Shown: positions 34,329-44,161 of the stretch, piece after piece
How the letters are laid out: each line of letters opens with the position of its first letter
Position numbering within the stretch: position 1 is the stretch's first letter
NCBI GenBank assembly: GCA_017559845.1
Contig: JAFYQQ010000060.1
Span: forward strand, 1 to 64,000
Source: Bacteroidaceae bacterium
GTDB lineage: Bacteria; Bacteroidota; Bacteroidia; Bacteroidales; Bacteroidaceae
DNA length: 64,000 bases
Reading direction: 5' to 3'
Notes under the pieces: model-generated
Databases searched by the model: none
What the model saw: only the letters and a program-made list of their open reading frames with translations
Told to the model about the DNA's origin: nothing
Position numbers and translations under genes: made by a program

Positions 34329-36131
34329 ATGAAACACCAACTACGCAGCGCTGTCTGCACGGAAGGTCGCCGTATGGCAGGAGCGCGTGCCCTGTGGGTG
34401 GCCAACGGAATGAAGCGTGAACAATTCGGCAAACCTATCATTGCCATTGTGAACAGTTTTACCCAGTTTGTTCCCGGACATACCCATTTGCACGAAGCCG
34501 GACAGATTGTCAAGGCCGAGATTGAGAAGATGGGATGCTATGCGGCAGAATTCAATACCATAGCCATTGACGATGGTATTGCAATGGGCCACGACGGCAT
34601 GTTGTATTCTTTGCCCAGCCGCGACATCATAGCCGACAGCGTAGAGTATATGTGCAACGCCCACAAGGCCGATGCCATGATCTGCATCTCCAACTGCGAC
34701 AAGATTACCCCCGGAATGCTGATGGCGGCGATGCGTCTGAACATCCCTGCCGTATTTGTGTCCGGAGGTCCCATGGAGGCCGGAAAATATAAGGGTGAGA
34801 ATCTGGATCTGATTGCCGCCATGATCAAGGGCGCAGACCCCACCGTAGACGATGCCGAGCTGGCAGAGGTGGAAAACCGCGCCTGTCCCGGTTGCGGATG
34901 CTGCTCGGGCATGTTCACCGCCAACAGCATGAACAACCTGACAGAAGGTCTAGGACTTTCTTTGCCTGGAAACGGAACCATCCTGGCCACCCACGCCAAT
35001 CGTGTGGAACTGATGAAGGAGGCTGCCCGACAGATTGTGAAGAATGCCATGGCGTATTACGAGGACGGCGACGAAAGTGTGCTGCCCCGTTCCATTGCCA
35101 CCCGTGCCGCATTCCTCAATGCCATGACTCTTGACATTGCCATGGGCGCAAGCACCAACACCGTGCTGCACTTGTTGGCCGTGGCACAGGAAGCCGAGGT
35201 TGACTTCACCATGAGCGATATTGACCGTCTCTCTCGCAAGACTCCTTTCCTTTGCAAACTGGCACCGAACAGCCAGAAGTACAGCGTGCAGGAGTGTGGA
35301 CGTGCCGGCGGTATGCTGAACCTAATGGGTGAGCTGGCGAAAGGCGGTTTGCTTGACACAACGGTAAAGCGTGTGAACGGCACCACTTTGGCGCAGGACA
35401 TAGAAAAGTATTCCATCATGAAGCCCCAGGTAGATGAGGAGGCCAAGCGCATTTACAGCTCGGCCCCCGCAGGCGTGTTCTGCAACAAACTGGGTGCACA
35501 GAATAAGATGTACGAGTCATTGGATACCGACCGTGAGAACGGTTGCATCCGCGACATAGAGCATGCCTACACCAAGGACGGTGGCATGGCCGTGCTCTTC
35601 GGCAACATTGCCCAGGACGGCTGCGTGGTGAAGACTGCCGGCGTGGACGAGAGCATCTGGAAGTTCAGCGGTCCTGCCGTGGTGTTTGACAGTCAGGAGG
35701 ATGCTTGCGAAGGGATTTTGGGCGGCAAGGTGAAGAAGGGCGATGTGGTGGTTATCACACACGAAGGCCCCAAGGGAGGACCCGGCATGCAGGAAATGCT
35801 TTATCCCACCAGCTACATCAAGAGTATGCACATGGGCAAGGAGTGTGCGCTCATCACCGACGGCCGTTTCAGTGGCGGAACAAGCGGACTGAGCATCGGA
35901 CACATCAGCCCCGAGGCCGCAAGCGGCGGCAACATCGGCAAGGTGATGGACGGAGACATCATAGACATTGACATTCCCAACCGCAGCATCAATGTGCGTC
36001 TGAGCGATGAGGAACTGCAGCAGCGCCCCCAGCAACCGCTGAAGCGCCAGCGTGTGGTGAGCAAGGCATTGCGTGCCTATGCCCAGAGCGTTACATCGGC
36101 CGACAAGGGTGGAGTGAGGATTATTGACTAA
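34329..36131 (+). CDS. ilvD: Dihydroxy-acid dehydratase
   Basis: A 600-residue iron-sulfur enzyme that dehydrates 2,3-dihydroxy-isovalerate and -methylvalerate to the 2-oxo acids of valine and isoleucine synthesis. Family motifs are [18 protein letters not shown], the cluster region [17 protein letters not shown], and [20 protein letters not shown] near the C terminus. First gene of ilvD-ilvB-ilvN-thioesterase-ilvC. Confidence 0.97.
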   Translation: MKHQLRSAVCTEGRRMAGARALWVANGMKREQFGKPIIAIVNSFTQFVPGHTHLHEAGQIVKAEIEKMGCYAAEFNTIAIDDGIAMGHDGMLYSLPSRDIIADSVEYMCNAHKADAMICISNCDKITPGMLMAAMRLNIPAVFVSGGPMEAGKYKGENLDLIAAMIKGADPTVDDAELAEVENRACPGCGCCSGMFTANSMNNLTEGLGLSLPGNGTILATHANRVELMKEAARQIVKNAMAYYEDGDESVLPRSIATRAAFLNAMTLDIAMGASTNTVLHLLAVAQEAEVDFTMSDIDRLSRKTPFLCKLAPNSQKYSVQECGRAGGMLNLMGELAKGGLLDTTVKRVNGTTLAQDIEKYSIMKPQVDEEAKRIYSSAPAGVFCNKLGAQNKMYESLDTDRENGCIRDIEHAYTKDGGMAVLFGNIAQDGCVVKTAGVDESIWKFSGPAVVFDSQEDACEGILGGKVKKGDVVVITHEGPKGGPGMQEMLYPTSYIKSMHMGKECALITDGRFSGGTSGLSIGHISPEAASGGNIGKVMDGDIIDIDIPNRSINVRLSDEELQQRPQQPLKRQRVVSKALRAYAQSVTSADKGGVRIID

Positions 36132-36154
36132 CGAACAAAGAATACAGACAAGAT

Positions 36155-37852
36155 ATGATGGAAAGAATATCAGGTGCGGAAGCCATGATGCGTTCGCTGG
36201 AGCACGAAGGGGTGGAAGTCCTCTTTGGCTATCCCGGCGGTGCCATCATCCCCACATACGACGCTTTGTATGACCACAAAGAAACATTGAACCACATTCT
36301 GGTGCGCCATGAACAGGGTGCCATCCATGCTGCGCAGGGCTATGCCCGTGTGAGCGGAAAGGTGGGATGCGCCATTGTGACCAGCGGCCCCGGTGCCATG
36401 AACACCATTTCCGGTATTGCCGACGCCATGGTGGATTCCACCCCGATGGTTGTGATCTGCGGCCAGGTGGGCGCTGCCATGTTGGGAACGGACGCTTTTC
36501 AGGAAGTGGACGTCATCGGTGTGACACAGCCCATCAGCAAATGGGCCTTCCAGATTCGCCGTTCCGAGGACATTGCGTGGGCGGTGAGCCGTGCGTTCTA
36601 TATTGCTCGCAGCGGCCGTCCCGGTCCTGTGGTGCTCGACTTTACCAAGAACGCTCAGACGGGTTTGGTGGATTTTGAGCCTCAGAAGGTGAACTTTATC
36701 CGCAGTTACAAACCAGCGCCTGTGCCCGAAGATAGTGTGATTGAGAAGGCCGCACGCCTGATCAACAACAGTGTGAAGCCATTCGTGCTGGTGGGACAAG
36801 GTGTGGAACTGGGCAATGCGCAGGAAGAACTGCGCGAGTTCCTGGAGAAAGCTCAGTTGCCAGCAGCCCGCACCTTGCTGGGACTTTCCGCCCTTCCCTC
36901 TGACCACCCCTTGAATATGGGTATGCTGGGAATGCACGGAAACCTGGGTCCCAACATGATGACCAACCAGTGCGACCTGCTTATTGCCATAGGCATGCGT
37001 TTCGACGACCGTGTTACCGGCAACCTCAACACTTATGCCAAGCAGGCGAAAATCATCCATTTCGACATTGACCCCAGCGAAATCAACAAGAACGTAAGGG
37101 TGAATTTGGCTGTGGTGGGCGACTGCAAGCAGACACTGCCTGCCGTAACGCGCCTGCTGGACAAGACCACGCATCAGGCATGGATTGACGGATTCAAACC
37201 TTATGCGGAGAAGGAAGACAACAAGGTTATCCATCCTGCCATTTATCCCACAGAAGGTCCGTTGCTCATGGGTGAGGTGGTGAGAAAGGTAAGCGAGGCC
37301 ACCGAGCACAAGGCCATCCTTGTGACAGACGTGGGCCAGAACCAGATGTTTGCCTGTCGTTATTTCAAATATTCGCAGAACCGCTCAATCGTGACCAGCG
37401 GCGGATGCGGAACAATGGGATTCGGCCTGCCTGCCGCCATGGGCGCCACATTCGGTGCGCCCGACCGCACGGTCTGTATGTTCTGCGGCGACGGCGGTTT
37501 GCAGATGACCATCCAGGAATTGGGCACAATCATGGAACAGCAGGCTCCGGTCAAGATTATTCTGCTGAACAATGATTACCTGGGAAATGTACGCCAGTGG
37601 CAGTACATGTTCTACAACAAGCGCTATTCGTTCACACCTATGGTCAATCCCGATTTTGAACTGATTGCTCGTGGCTATCGCATTCCTTGCCGCACGGTGG
37701 TGGAACGTGCCGATTTGGAGGGCGCCATCCAGGAAATGCTTTCTACGGAAGGTCCATTCCTGCTGCAATGTGCGGTTAAGGCAGAGGACGATGTGCTGCC
37801 CATGATACCGCCCGGTTCTAATATTGACGAGATGTTGTTGGAAGTAAAGTAG
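36155..37852 (+). CDS. ilvB: Acetolactate synthase large subunit
   Basis: A 565-residue ThDP-dependent enzyme joining two pyruvates, or pyruvate and 2-oxobutyrate. The N-terminal GYPGGAIIPTYDAL with RHEQGAIHAAQGYAR contains the catalytic Glu; the central FAD-like domain includes GMLGMHGNLGPN; the C-terminal ThDP motif is GDGGLQMTIQELGT with NNDYLGNVRQWQ. It starts MM, so the ATG at 36158 is equally possible. The gap to ilvD is 23 bp. Confidence 0.97.
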   Translation: MMERISGAEAMMRSLEHEGVEVLFGYPGGAIIPTYDALYDHKETLNHILVRHEQGAIHAAQGYARVSGKVGCAIVTSGPGAMNTISGIADAMVDSTPMVVICGQVGAAMLGTDAFQEVDVIGVTQPISKWAFQIRRSEDIAWAVSRAFYIARSGRPGPVVLDFTKNAQTGLVDFEPQKVNFIRSYKPAPVPEDSVIEKAARLINNSVKPFVLVGQGVELGNAQEELREFLEKAQLPAARTLLGLSALPSDHPLNMGMLGMHGNLGPNMMTNQCDLLIAIGMRFDDRVTGNLNTYAKQAKIIHFDIDPSEINKNVRVNLAVVGDCKQTLPAVTRLLDKTTHQAWIDGFKPYAEKEDNKVIHPAIYPTEGPLLMGEVVRKVSEATEHKAILVTDVGQNQMFACRYFKYSQNRSIVTSGGCGTMGFGLPAAMGATFGAPDRTVCMFCGDGGLQMTIQELGTIMEQQAPVKIILLNNDYLGNVRQWQYMFYNKRYSFTPMVNPDFELIARGYRIPCRTVVERADLEGAIQEMLSTEGPFLLQCAVKAEDDVLPMIPPGSNIDEMLLEVK

Positions 37853-37853
37853 T

Positions 37854-38483
37854 ATGAAGAAGATGGAAACGAAATATACCAAGAATGCCGGCGGAGAATG
37901 CGGCGACTGCAACCTTTGCGGAAACTGCGGAAGCCTGGATTGTCCTGAAGGCAAGAACATGTACACGATGATCATCTACAGTGAGAACTTTGCCGGTATC
38001 CTGAACCAGATTACGGCGGTTTTCACACGCAGACAAGTGAATATCGAAAGTCTGAACGTGTGCGCAAGCAGCACGCCAGGCGTCCACAAATACACCATCA
38101 CTTGTTTCTGCAACGAAGAGATGGCCATGATGCTGACCAAGCAGATTGAAAAGAAGATTGATGTGCTGCAGGCGAATTATTTCACTGACGACCAGATTTT
38201 CATTCTGGAAGCCTGCCTGCTGAAGGTGAACACCAACATGATGCTGAACAACAAGGACGTGGGCCGCATTGTACGCATCCATGGCGCCCGCATTGTGGAG
38301 GTGAACCCCACTTACAGCATTATTGAGAAGAAGGGAATCACTGCCGATATCCTCAGTCTTTTCCACCAGTTGGACAAGCTTGGCGTGGTGCTACAGTTTG
38401 TGCGCAGCGGCCGCATCGCCGTAACCAAAAGCTGCATAGAACAGCTCGACCGCTATCTGGAAGAACGTGAGTCGCAACGCTGA
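37854..38483 (+). CDS. ilvN: Acetolactate synthase regulatory subunit with Cys-rich N-terminal extension
   Basis: A 209-residue protein. From Met36 on (MYTMIIYSENFAGILNQITA, FTRRQVNIESLNV) it is a normal ACT-domain small subunit that mediates branched-chain amino acid feedback on IlvB. The first 35 residues add CGDCNLCGNCGSLDCPEG, a CX2CX2CX2CX4CP pattern (Cys 16, 19, 22, 25, 30) that looks like a metal or Fe-S ligand set and is not part of standard IlvN. The ATG used lies 1 nt after the ilvB stop, so translational coupling favours including the extension; an internal in-frame ATG exists at 37959. Confidence 0.9.
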   Translation: MKKMETKYTKNAGGECGDCNLCGNCGSLDCPEGKNMYTMIIYSENFAGILNQITAVFTRRQVNIESLNVCASSTPGVHKYTITCFCNEEMAMMLTKQIEKKIDVLQANYFTDDQIFILEACLLKVNTNMMLNNKDVGRIVRIHGARIVEVNPTYSIIEKKGITADILSLFHQLDKLGVVLQFVRSGRIAVTKSCIEQLDRYLEERESQR

Positions 38484-38515
38484 TCTGTATTCCTCTCATT
38501 AAATACATATCCCTA

Positions 38516-39259
38516 ATGGAAAAAATAGATATTTATCCCTTTTATGTGGAACCGTTCCATGTGGACCTGTCCGGCAGAATCTTTATGGGGATTCTGGGCA
38601 ACCATCTGCTCAACGCCGCCGGCAACCATTCGCAACGTCGCGGATGGGGCATAGGCGCGCTCAATGAGAACCGCCATACATGGGTGCTCAGCCGCCTGTG
38701 CATTGAGATGGAGGAGATGCCGCTCAGATACGAGCACGCCGAGGTGAAGACCTGGGTGGAGGGTGTGATGAAGCTGTTTACCAGCCGTAACTTTGCCATC
38801 CTGCGTCCCGACGGTACACCTTACGGATATGCCCGCAGCATCTGGTCCATGATTGACATGGATACACGCAAGCCCTGCGACCTGTTGAGCCTCTACGACG
38901 GAGACATTGTCAATTATGTGGTGGAACCAGAAGAAAACATCTGTCCCATTGCTGGACACGGACGCTTCCGTTTCCGCAATGCCGAACTGGTGCGCACCAT
39001 AGATACCTATTACAGCGACATCGACATCAACGGCCATGTGAACAGCATCAAGTATATCGAACATATCCTTGACCTTTTCCCCATAGAGCGTTTCACCCGT
39101 CAGGGATTGCGCCGTTTTGAGATTGCCTACAAGGCGGAATCCTACCTGGGAGAGCCTCTGAGCTTCTATCTGCAGCCTGTCGATGAGAACGAATTTGACG
39201 TAGAAGTGCGAAAAAATGATAGCGAAACGGTCTGTCAAGCAAAAATTTGTTTCAAATAG
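38516..39259 (+). CDS. Acyl-ACP thioesterase-family protein in the ilv operon
   Basis: A 247-residue protein with two hot-dog modules of the acyl-ACP thioesterase (FatA/FatB-like) family: residues about 5-130 (VDLSGRIFMGILGNHLLNAA, WVLSRLCIEMEEMP) and about 155-247 (IDTYYSDIDINGHVNSIKYI, in which the DxNGHVN motif is typical). It hydrolyses acyl-ACP. Its position between ilvN and ilvC is a recurrent Bacteroidales arrangement and suggests a link to branched fatty acid primers made from the same 2-oxo acids (inference). Confidence 0.85.
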   Translation: MEKIDIYPFYVEPFHVDLSGRIFMGILGNHLLNAAGNHSQRRGWGIGALNENRHTWVLSRLCIEMEEMPLRYEHAEVKTWVEGVMKLFTSRNFAILRPDGTPYGYARSIWSMIDMDTRKPCDLLSLYDGDIVNYVVEPEENICPIAGHGRFRFRNAELVRTIDTYYSDIDINGHVNSIKYIEHILDLFPIERFTRQGLRRFEIAYKAESYLGEPLSFYLQPVDENEFDVEVRKNDSETVCQAKICFK

Positions 39260-39281
39260 TAGGTATTTTGATAATAATTTG

Positions 39282-39289
39282 TAACTTTG
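39282..39289 (+). promoter_or_regulatory. -7 box TAACTTTG for ilvC
   Basis: TAACTTTGC 63 nt before the ilvC ATG suggests an extra internal promoter for ilvC besides the operon promoter. Confidence 0.6.
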
Positions 39290-39351
39290 CACCGATTTGC
39301 GAAAAAACAGAATCGTAATACATATAATATAATATTAAAGTAAAAAAGAAA

Positions 39352-40395
39352 ATGGCAAAATTGAATTTTGGTGGCGTCATCGAAGAAGTGATGACCCGTG
39401 AAGAATTTCCCTTGGAGAAGGCACGCGAGGTGCTGAAGGACGAGACCATCGCCGTAATCGGTTATGGCGTGCAGGGTCCCGGCCAGGCTTGCAACCTGCG
39501 TGACAACGGTTTCAATGTGATTGTTGGCCAGCGTCAGGGCAAGACCTATGACAAGGCTGTCAGCGATGGTTGGGTTCCCGGCGAAACCCTGTTCTCTATT
39601 GAAGAGGCTGCCGAGAAGGGTACCATCGTAATGTGTCTGTTGAGCGATGCGGCTGTGATGAGCGTATGGCCCACACTGAAGCAGTACCTCACTCCCGGCA
39701 AGGCATTGTATTTCTCTCATGGCTTTGCCATCACCTGGAACGACCGCACCGGTTGTGTACCCCAGGAGGACATCGACGTTATCATGGTGGCTCCCAAGGG
39801 TTCTGGAACCTCTCTGCGCACCATGTTCCTCGAAGGCCGTGGTCTGAACAGCTCTTATGCCGTTTATCAGGATGCTACAGGCCGTGCGTTGGAGCGCACT
39901 TTGGCTCTGGGTATCGGTATCGGTTCCGGCTACTTGTTCGAGACAACCTTCCAGCGCGAGGCTACTTCTGACCTCACCGGCGAGCGCGGTTCGCTGATGG
40001 GTGCAATCCAGGGCTTGCTGTTGGCTCAGTATGAGGTGCTCCGCGAGAACGGACACACTCCCTCTGAGGCTTTCAACGAGACCGTTGAGGAACTCACTCA
40101 GTCACTGATGCCTCTGTTTGCGCAGAAGGGTATGGACTGGATGTATGCCAACTGCTCTACCACCGCTCAGCGTGGTGCTTTGGACTGGATGGGTCCCTTC
40201 CACGATGCCTGCAAGCCTGTTGTGGAGAAACTCTATGCCAGTGTGAAGTGTGGTAACGAGGCACAGATCTCTATCGATGCAAACTCTAAGCCCGACTATC
40301 GTGTGGGTCTGGAGAAGGAGCTCGCCGCTCTGCGCGAAAGCGAAATGTGGCGCACCGCCGAGACTGTACGTCAGCTTCGCCCCGAGAACAACTAA
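39352..40395 (+). CDS. ilvC: Ketol-acid reductoisomerase
   Basis: A 347-residue short-form enzyme converting acetolactate to dihydroxy-isovalerate with NAD(P)H and magnesium. The Rossmann motif is VIGYGVQGPGQACNLRDNGF, and the acidic metal-binding region is SDLTGERGSLMGAIQGLLLA with NETVEELTQSL. Last gene of the branched-chain operon, with its own upstream -7 box and a strong terminator at 40421-40460. Confidence 0.96.
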   Translation: MAKLNFGGVIEEVMTREEFPLEKAREVLKDETIAVIGYGVQGPGQACNLRDNGFNVIVGQRQGKTYDKAVSDGWVPGETLFSIEEAAEKGTIVMCLLSDAAVMSVWPTLKQYLTPGKALYFSHGFAITWNDRTGCVPQEDIDVIMVAPKGSGTSLRTMFLEGRGLNSSYAVYQDATGRALERTLALGIGIGSGYLFETTFQREATSDLTGERGSLMGAIQGLLLAQYEVLRENGHTPSEAFNETVEELTQSLMPLFAQKGMDWMYANCSTTAQRGALDWMGPFHDACKPVVEKLYASVKCGNEAQISIDANSKPDYRVGLEKELAALRESEMWRTAETVRQLRPENN

Positions 40396-40420
40396 GAAAT
40401 AGTTTTCCAAAATAGAAAAG

Positions 40421-40460
40421 CGAGTCCATTGCCCCGAAAAGGGCTTTGGACTCCTTTTTT
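40421..40460 (+). terminator. Terminator of the ilv operon
   Basis: GAGTCCA (40422-40428) pairs with TTGGACTC-type right arm (to 40453) around an inner GCCC/GGGC stem, followed by TTTTTTT. Confidence 0.85.
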
Positions 40461-40466
40461 TGGCCT

Positions 40467-40687
40467 CGGCAGACCCTGCCGCACACTTTTTTATCGCAGG
40501 AAATCCTCGGCAGAGGCTGCCGAGCCATTTTTTAGCCCAAAAAGCCCTCGGCAGAGTCTGCCGCGCGTTTTTTTGCCACAGGAAGTCCGCGGCAGGGTCT
40601 GCCGAGCTATTTTTTAACCCCAAAAAGCCCTCGGCAGGGTCTGCCGGGCATTTTTTCGCCACAAAAGGTCCTCGGCAGAGGCTGCCG
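40467..40687 (+). repeat. Array of six 41-bp units, each a CGGCAG-nnn-CTGCCG hairpin
   Basis: Hairpins at 40467-40481, 40508-40522, 40549-40563, 40590-40604, 40632-40646 and 40673-40687 (periods 41, 41, 41, 42, 41). The 6-bp stem is invariant, the 3-nt loop varies (ACC, AGG, AGT, GGT, GGT, AGG), and nearly every unit has a T5-T7 run 4-8 nt after the stem, so each looks like a small terminator. It occupies nearly the whole interval between ilvC and the next gene. Confidence 0.85.
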
Positions 40688-40731
40688 CACGATTTTTATG
40701 GGAAAATTTTCCATTTTTGGCAAGAATCCCT

Positions 40732-40739
40732 TAAATTTG
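40732..40739 (+). promoter_or_regulatory. -7 box TAAATTTG for the large lipoprotein gene
   Basis: TAAATTTG 45 nt before the ATG at 40784, directly after the hairpin array. Confidence 0.6.
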
Positions 40740-40783
40740 TGTCGTGAATCTAAAATGAACATAATTCTATAAATCCGATTCAA

Positions 40784-42967
40784 ATGAAAAACAAACTATT
40801 CCCTTTGGCATTCTCCTTATGCCTGTTTGGATGTAATGCGACATCGCAACGAGCACTATATGCCGATGACGGTGTGAAGACCACCTTCCAGACCGGAAGC
40901 GCGTGGCGGCCCACCATTGACAACAGGGCCGATGCCGTGATGGTGTATGGTGTGGGTGGTAATCCCGGCGCACCTTCAGGACGTTCCATCGAGGACAGAA
41001 TCCGTTCGTGGAAGGAACGCGGCTACATCACCCATTTCATGACGGGCATTGCCTGGGGTGAATACCAGGACTACTTCACCGGCAAATGGGACGGCAAGAC
41101 CCATTTCGACGAAGGACAGGTGCAGCAGAACGGCGATACTATCTGGCATGGGCCTATGGTGCCTTATATCGTGCCCACAGAGAATTATCTCAACTACATC
41201 AAGGAAAGACACGTCAAGCGTGTGATTGATGCCGGAATAGACGCCATCTTCATGGAAGAACCCGAGTTCTGGGCAAGGGCAGGCTACAGCGAGTCTTTCA
41301 AGAAGGAATGGGAGAAGTACTACGGCTTTGCCTGGCGTCCGCCCCACGAGTCGCCGGAGAACACTTGGCTGGCCAACAAGCTGAAATACCAACTCTACTA
41401 TAACGCCCTGAACGAGGTTTTCACCTATGCTAAATCATACGGCAAGTCCAAGGGAGTGGACGTGAAATGCTATGTGCCCACCCATTCGTTGGTCAATTAT
41501 TCGCAGTGGCAGATTGTCTCGCCCGAAGCCAGCTTGGCATCGCTGGATTGTGTGGACGGCTACATTGCACAGGTGTGGACGGGCACGGCGCGAGCCCAGA
41601 ACTATTTCAACGGACGGCAGGCCGAGCGCGTCTTCGAGACGGCCTATCTGGAGTATGGTTCCATGGAGTCCATGACCGCGCCCACCGGCCGTAAGATGTT
41701 CTTCCTCACAGATCCCATTGAGGACCAGCCCAGAGACTGGGACGACTTCAAACGCAACTATCAGGCCACCTTTGCCGCGCAACTGATGTATCCCAACATT
41801 GCCAACTTTGAGGTGATGCCTTGGCCCGAACGTGTCTATGACGGCCTGTACCGCATAAGTGCCGATAGCGACGAGCGCACATATATTCCCCGCCGTTTTT
41901 CCACCCAAATGCAGGTTATGGTAAATTCGCTGAATAAGATGCCACTTTCGGACAACAAGGTGAGCGGAAGCGAAGGCCTTACCGTGCTCATGGCAAACTC
42001 CCTCATGTTCCAGCGCGAGCCCGTGCACAAAGGCTACAAGGACCCACAGTTGTCCAACTTCTTTGGCCTGGCGCTTCCTTTCCTCAAACGTGGCGTACCC
42101 GTCCGCACCGCACATCTGGAGAATCTGGTGCATGGCGCGTTGGACAACACCAAGGTGCTGCTCATGTCTTATTCCAACTACAAGCCTCTCGATGCTGACG
42201 CCCATCGCCACCTTGCACAATGGGTGAAAGACGGCGGCACGCTGGTTTACAGCAGTCGGGATGAAGACCCCTTCCAGACGGTGATGGAGTGGTGGAATCA
42301 GAATGGCAACCGCTATGACGCACCTTCGGCCCACCTATTCTCCTTGATGGGCATACCCGAAAAAGCCCCTGAGGGTATATATAAATATGGTAAGGGCACC
42401 GTCATGGTGGCCCGTAAGGATCCCAAGGAATATGTGCTTTCCGAGGGCGCTGACCAGAATTTTGTCCGTGAGGTGTCTGCGTTGTACAAGAAAGCGGCCA
42501 AGGGCATGGAACTCGAGTTCAAGAATGTATTCAGCCTGCAAAGAGGCATGTACGACCTTGTGGCGGTAATGAACGAGAGCGTCAGCGAGGAACCATATCG
42601 CGTGGAGGGATCCTTGATTGATCTTTTCGATCCTGAACTTCCCGTGTGCCAAACAAAGGAGATTCACCCTGGTGAGCAGGGTTATTTCATCAACCTTGGC
42701 CGTATAAAGAAGGACAAACCCCAAGTGTTGGCCTCTGGTAGCAGGGAGAGTGATGAAATCATTTCCTCGCACAGCTACACTTATCTGGCCAAGGGACCAC
42801 AACGCACCACAGCAGTATCTCGTGTGTGGTTGCCGTCTTGCCCCACCGCAGTGAAGGTCAATGGCAAGGACGTTTTGAATGAAATAGCATGGGACACCTC
42901 CAGCCAGACCTATTTGCTCAAATACGAAAACGACCCCGATGGTGTCAAGGTCGAATTTTCGTGGTAA
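40784..42967 (+). CDS. Large lipoprotein with TIM-barrel-like and GATase-like regions
   Basis: A 727-residue lipoprotein (lipobox LFGC in MKNKLFPLAFSLCLFGC). Residues about 45-340 look like a glycosidase TIM barrel: ERGYITHFMTGIAWGEYQDY, VIDAGIDAIFMEEPEFWARA with an acidic EEPE cluster, and LDCVDGYIAQVWTGTARAQN. Residues about 400-520 resemble the beta-galactosidase trimerisation/GATase-like fold (LENLVHGALDNTKVLLMSYS, DGGTLVYSSRDED). The C terminus is beta-rich. It might be a GH42-like hydrolase; no catalytic pair can be assigned. Single transcription unit. Confidence 0.55.
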   Translation: MKNKLFPLAFSLCLFGCNATSQRALYADDGVKTTFQTGSAWRPTIDNRADAVMVYGVGGNPGAPSGRSIEDRIRSWKERGYITHFMTGIAWGEYQDYFTGKWDGKTHFDEGQVQQNGDTIWHGPMVPYIVPTENYLNYIKERHVKRVIDAGIDAIFMEEPEFWARAGYSESFKKEWEKYYGFAWRPPHESPENTWLANKLKYQLYYNALNEVFTYAKSYGKSKGVDVKCYVPTHSLVNYSQWQIVSPEASLASLDCVDGYIAQVWTGTARAQNYFNGRQAERVFETAYLEYGSMESMTAPTGRKMFFLTDPIEDQPRDWDDFKRNYQATFAAQLMYPNIANFEVMPWPERVYDGLYRISADSDERTYIPRRFSTQMQVMVNSLNKMPLSDNKVSGSEGLTVLMANSLMFQREPVHKGYKDPQLSNFFGLALPFLKRGVPVRTAHLENLVHGALDNTKVLLMSYSNYKPLDADAHRHLAQWVKDGGTLVYSSRDEDPFQTVMEWWNQNGNRYDAPSAHLFSLMGIPEKAPEGIYKYGKGTVMVARKDPKEYVLSEGADQNFVREVSALYKKAAKGMELEFKNVFSLQRGMYDLVAVMNESVSEEPYRVEGSLIDLFDPELPVCQTKEIHPGEQGYFINLGRIKKDKPQVLASGSRESDEIISSHSYTYLAKGPQRTTAVSRVWLPSCPTAVKVNGKDVLNEIAWDTSSQTYLLKYENDPDGVKVEFSW

Positions 42968-42989
42968 AGTCAGGTTGAGGTTTCTGGAC

Positions 42990-44099
42990 TTAACTTCCAA
43001 GATGTAGGCGGCACGTAATGCTGCCTGCATCTGTAATGATGCTGAACCCCTCAAAGAATATGGTATCCGAGTCAGTAAGCATTGGGTAGAGCGTGCGGTT
43101 CAGTTTGAACAGGATTTCCCCTGCACTGAATGAGATGCCGTCATCGCTTGTCAGGCGGATTTCGCGTATTTCCTGTCTCTCAGCTTCTTCCGAATCTTCA
43201 TCGAAAAGGACGAATCTTACTTCGCTTCCTATAGAATCTATTTTCCTCTCCAGTATTTCCTTTACGCCCTCTCCGTCAATACCTTGAACCTTCTCGTTAT
43301 ACTTGATTACAGCATTGAGAAACTCATCTTGATTGTCAAACTCCCCCTCGCGGAAATTCCATGATATGTCATCCAACGTGGCTCTGTCCACGGAATTTAC
43401 GATTGTCGGTCTAGGCTCAGCTTGTGGCACTTCCTGTGAAGACTTAAGCTTCAAAACCTTTTTCTTTGCTCGTTCCACCCATGCCAACATACACATGAGG
43501 ACGACTAAGAATGTCAGGTAGTAGGTGATGAGAATCGCTTGATCCCAGTTTTGCATAAAGGCTGTGTCCTTTACTAATACAAGAGCCAATAGGATAATGA
43601 GAAGACCGCCCACGGTCATGTATAGTTTTTTACATCTCCTCTTGTATTCTGTCATGGCCTCTTCTTCATAAGCTTCTTTGGCGCATGCCTCCTCGGTTAT
43701 ATGTAAAATTCGTCCGTCAGGGAAAAACACCTGACTGGTGCCGCTGACATCAAAAAACGTGAGTCCGTACTTCGTTGCCATTTCTGAAGCCAGCGGTGCA
43801 AGCGTTTCTGCATCAGAATAGGACATACAGGCGTATATGAAGTCTTTCCCAATACTATAGTCCACCTCGTTGAACTTTCCGGTTTCGCATTCTTCTTCGG
43901 GCGGTGCGAACTCTCCGTTCATTGGCCGGGCTTTTTCCTTTATTTCCATAAACCACTGCTGTATGCGGTCCGTAGCGTGGCGATAGTCGTCATAGTTTAT
44001 GTCATCCTCATATTTCAATGCGGTTTCATACCAATTCAGAAACTCCCGGCTATTCTTGAAGCGGAGTTCGCTGTCTATAACCATAATGTAGTAGCCCAT
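42990..44099 (-). CDS. Membrane protein of unknown family, possible immunity/effector-associated
   Basis: A 369-residue protein I do not recognise. The N-terminal 150 residues (MGYYIMVIDSELRFKNSREF, FIYACMSYSDAETLAPLASEM, YGLTFFDVSGTSQVFFPDGR) are soluble; two transmembrane helices follow (TVGGLLIILLALVLVKD and ILITYYLTFLVVLMCMLAW), then a charged C-terminal domain (QDEFLNAVIKYNEKVQGIDG). The N terminus is like cytoplasmic proteins found among polymorphic-toxin immunity genes, but this is only a resemblance. Has its own -7 box at 44162-44169; convergent with the large lipoprotein gene. Confidence 0.5.
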   Translation of the reverse strand: MGYYIMVIDSELRFKNSREFLNWYETALKYEDDINYDDYRHATDRIQQWFMEIKEKARPMNGEFAPPEEECETGKFNEVDYSIGKDFIYACMSYSDAETLAPLASEMATKYGLTFFDVSGTSQVFFPDGRILHITEEACAKEAYEEEAMTEYKRRCKKLYMTVGGLLIILLALVLVKDTAFMQNWDQAILITYYLTFLVVLMCMLAWVERAKKKVLKLKSSQEVPQAEPRPTIVNSVDRATLDDISWNFREGEFDNQDEFLNAVIKYNEKVQGIDGEGVKEILERKIDSIGSEVRFVLFDEDSEEAERQEIREIRLTSDDGISFSAGEILFKLNRTLYPMLTDSDTIFFEGFSIITDAGSITCRLHLGS

Positions 44100-44161
44100 A
44101 GTTTATATTTTTTAAGATTCATATTGTCTCGGAACTTCGGACGAAATAGTCACTGACGTCA

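Noticed and set aside
40467..40687. CRISPR array
   Set aside because: Period is regular, but the repeats are short self-complementary hairpins, the intervening bases are similar to each other and not unique spacers, and no cas gene is present.
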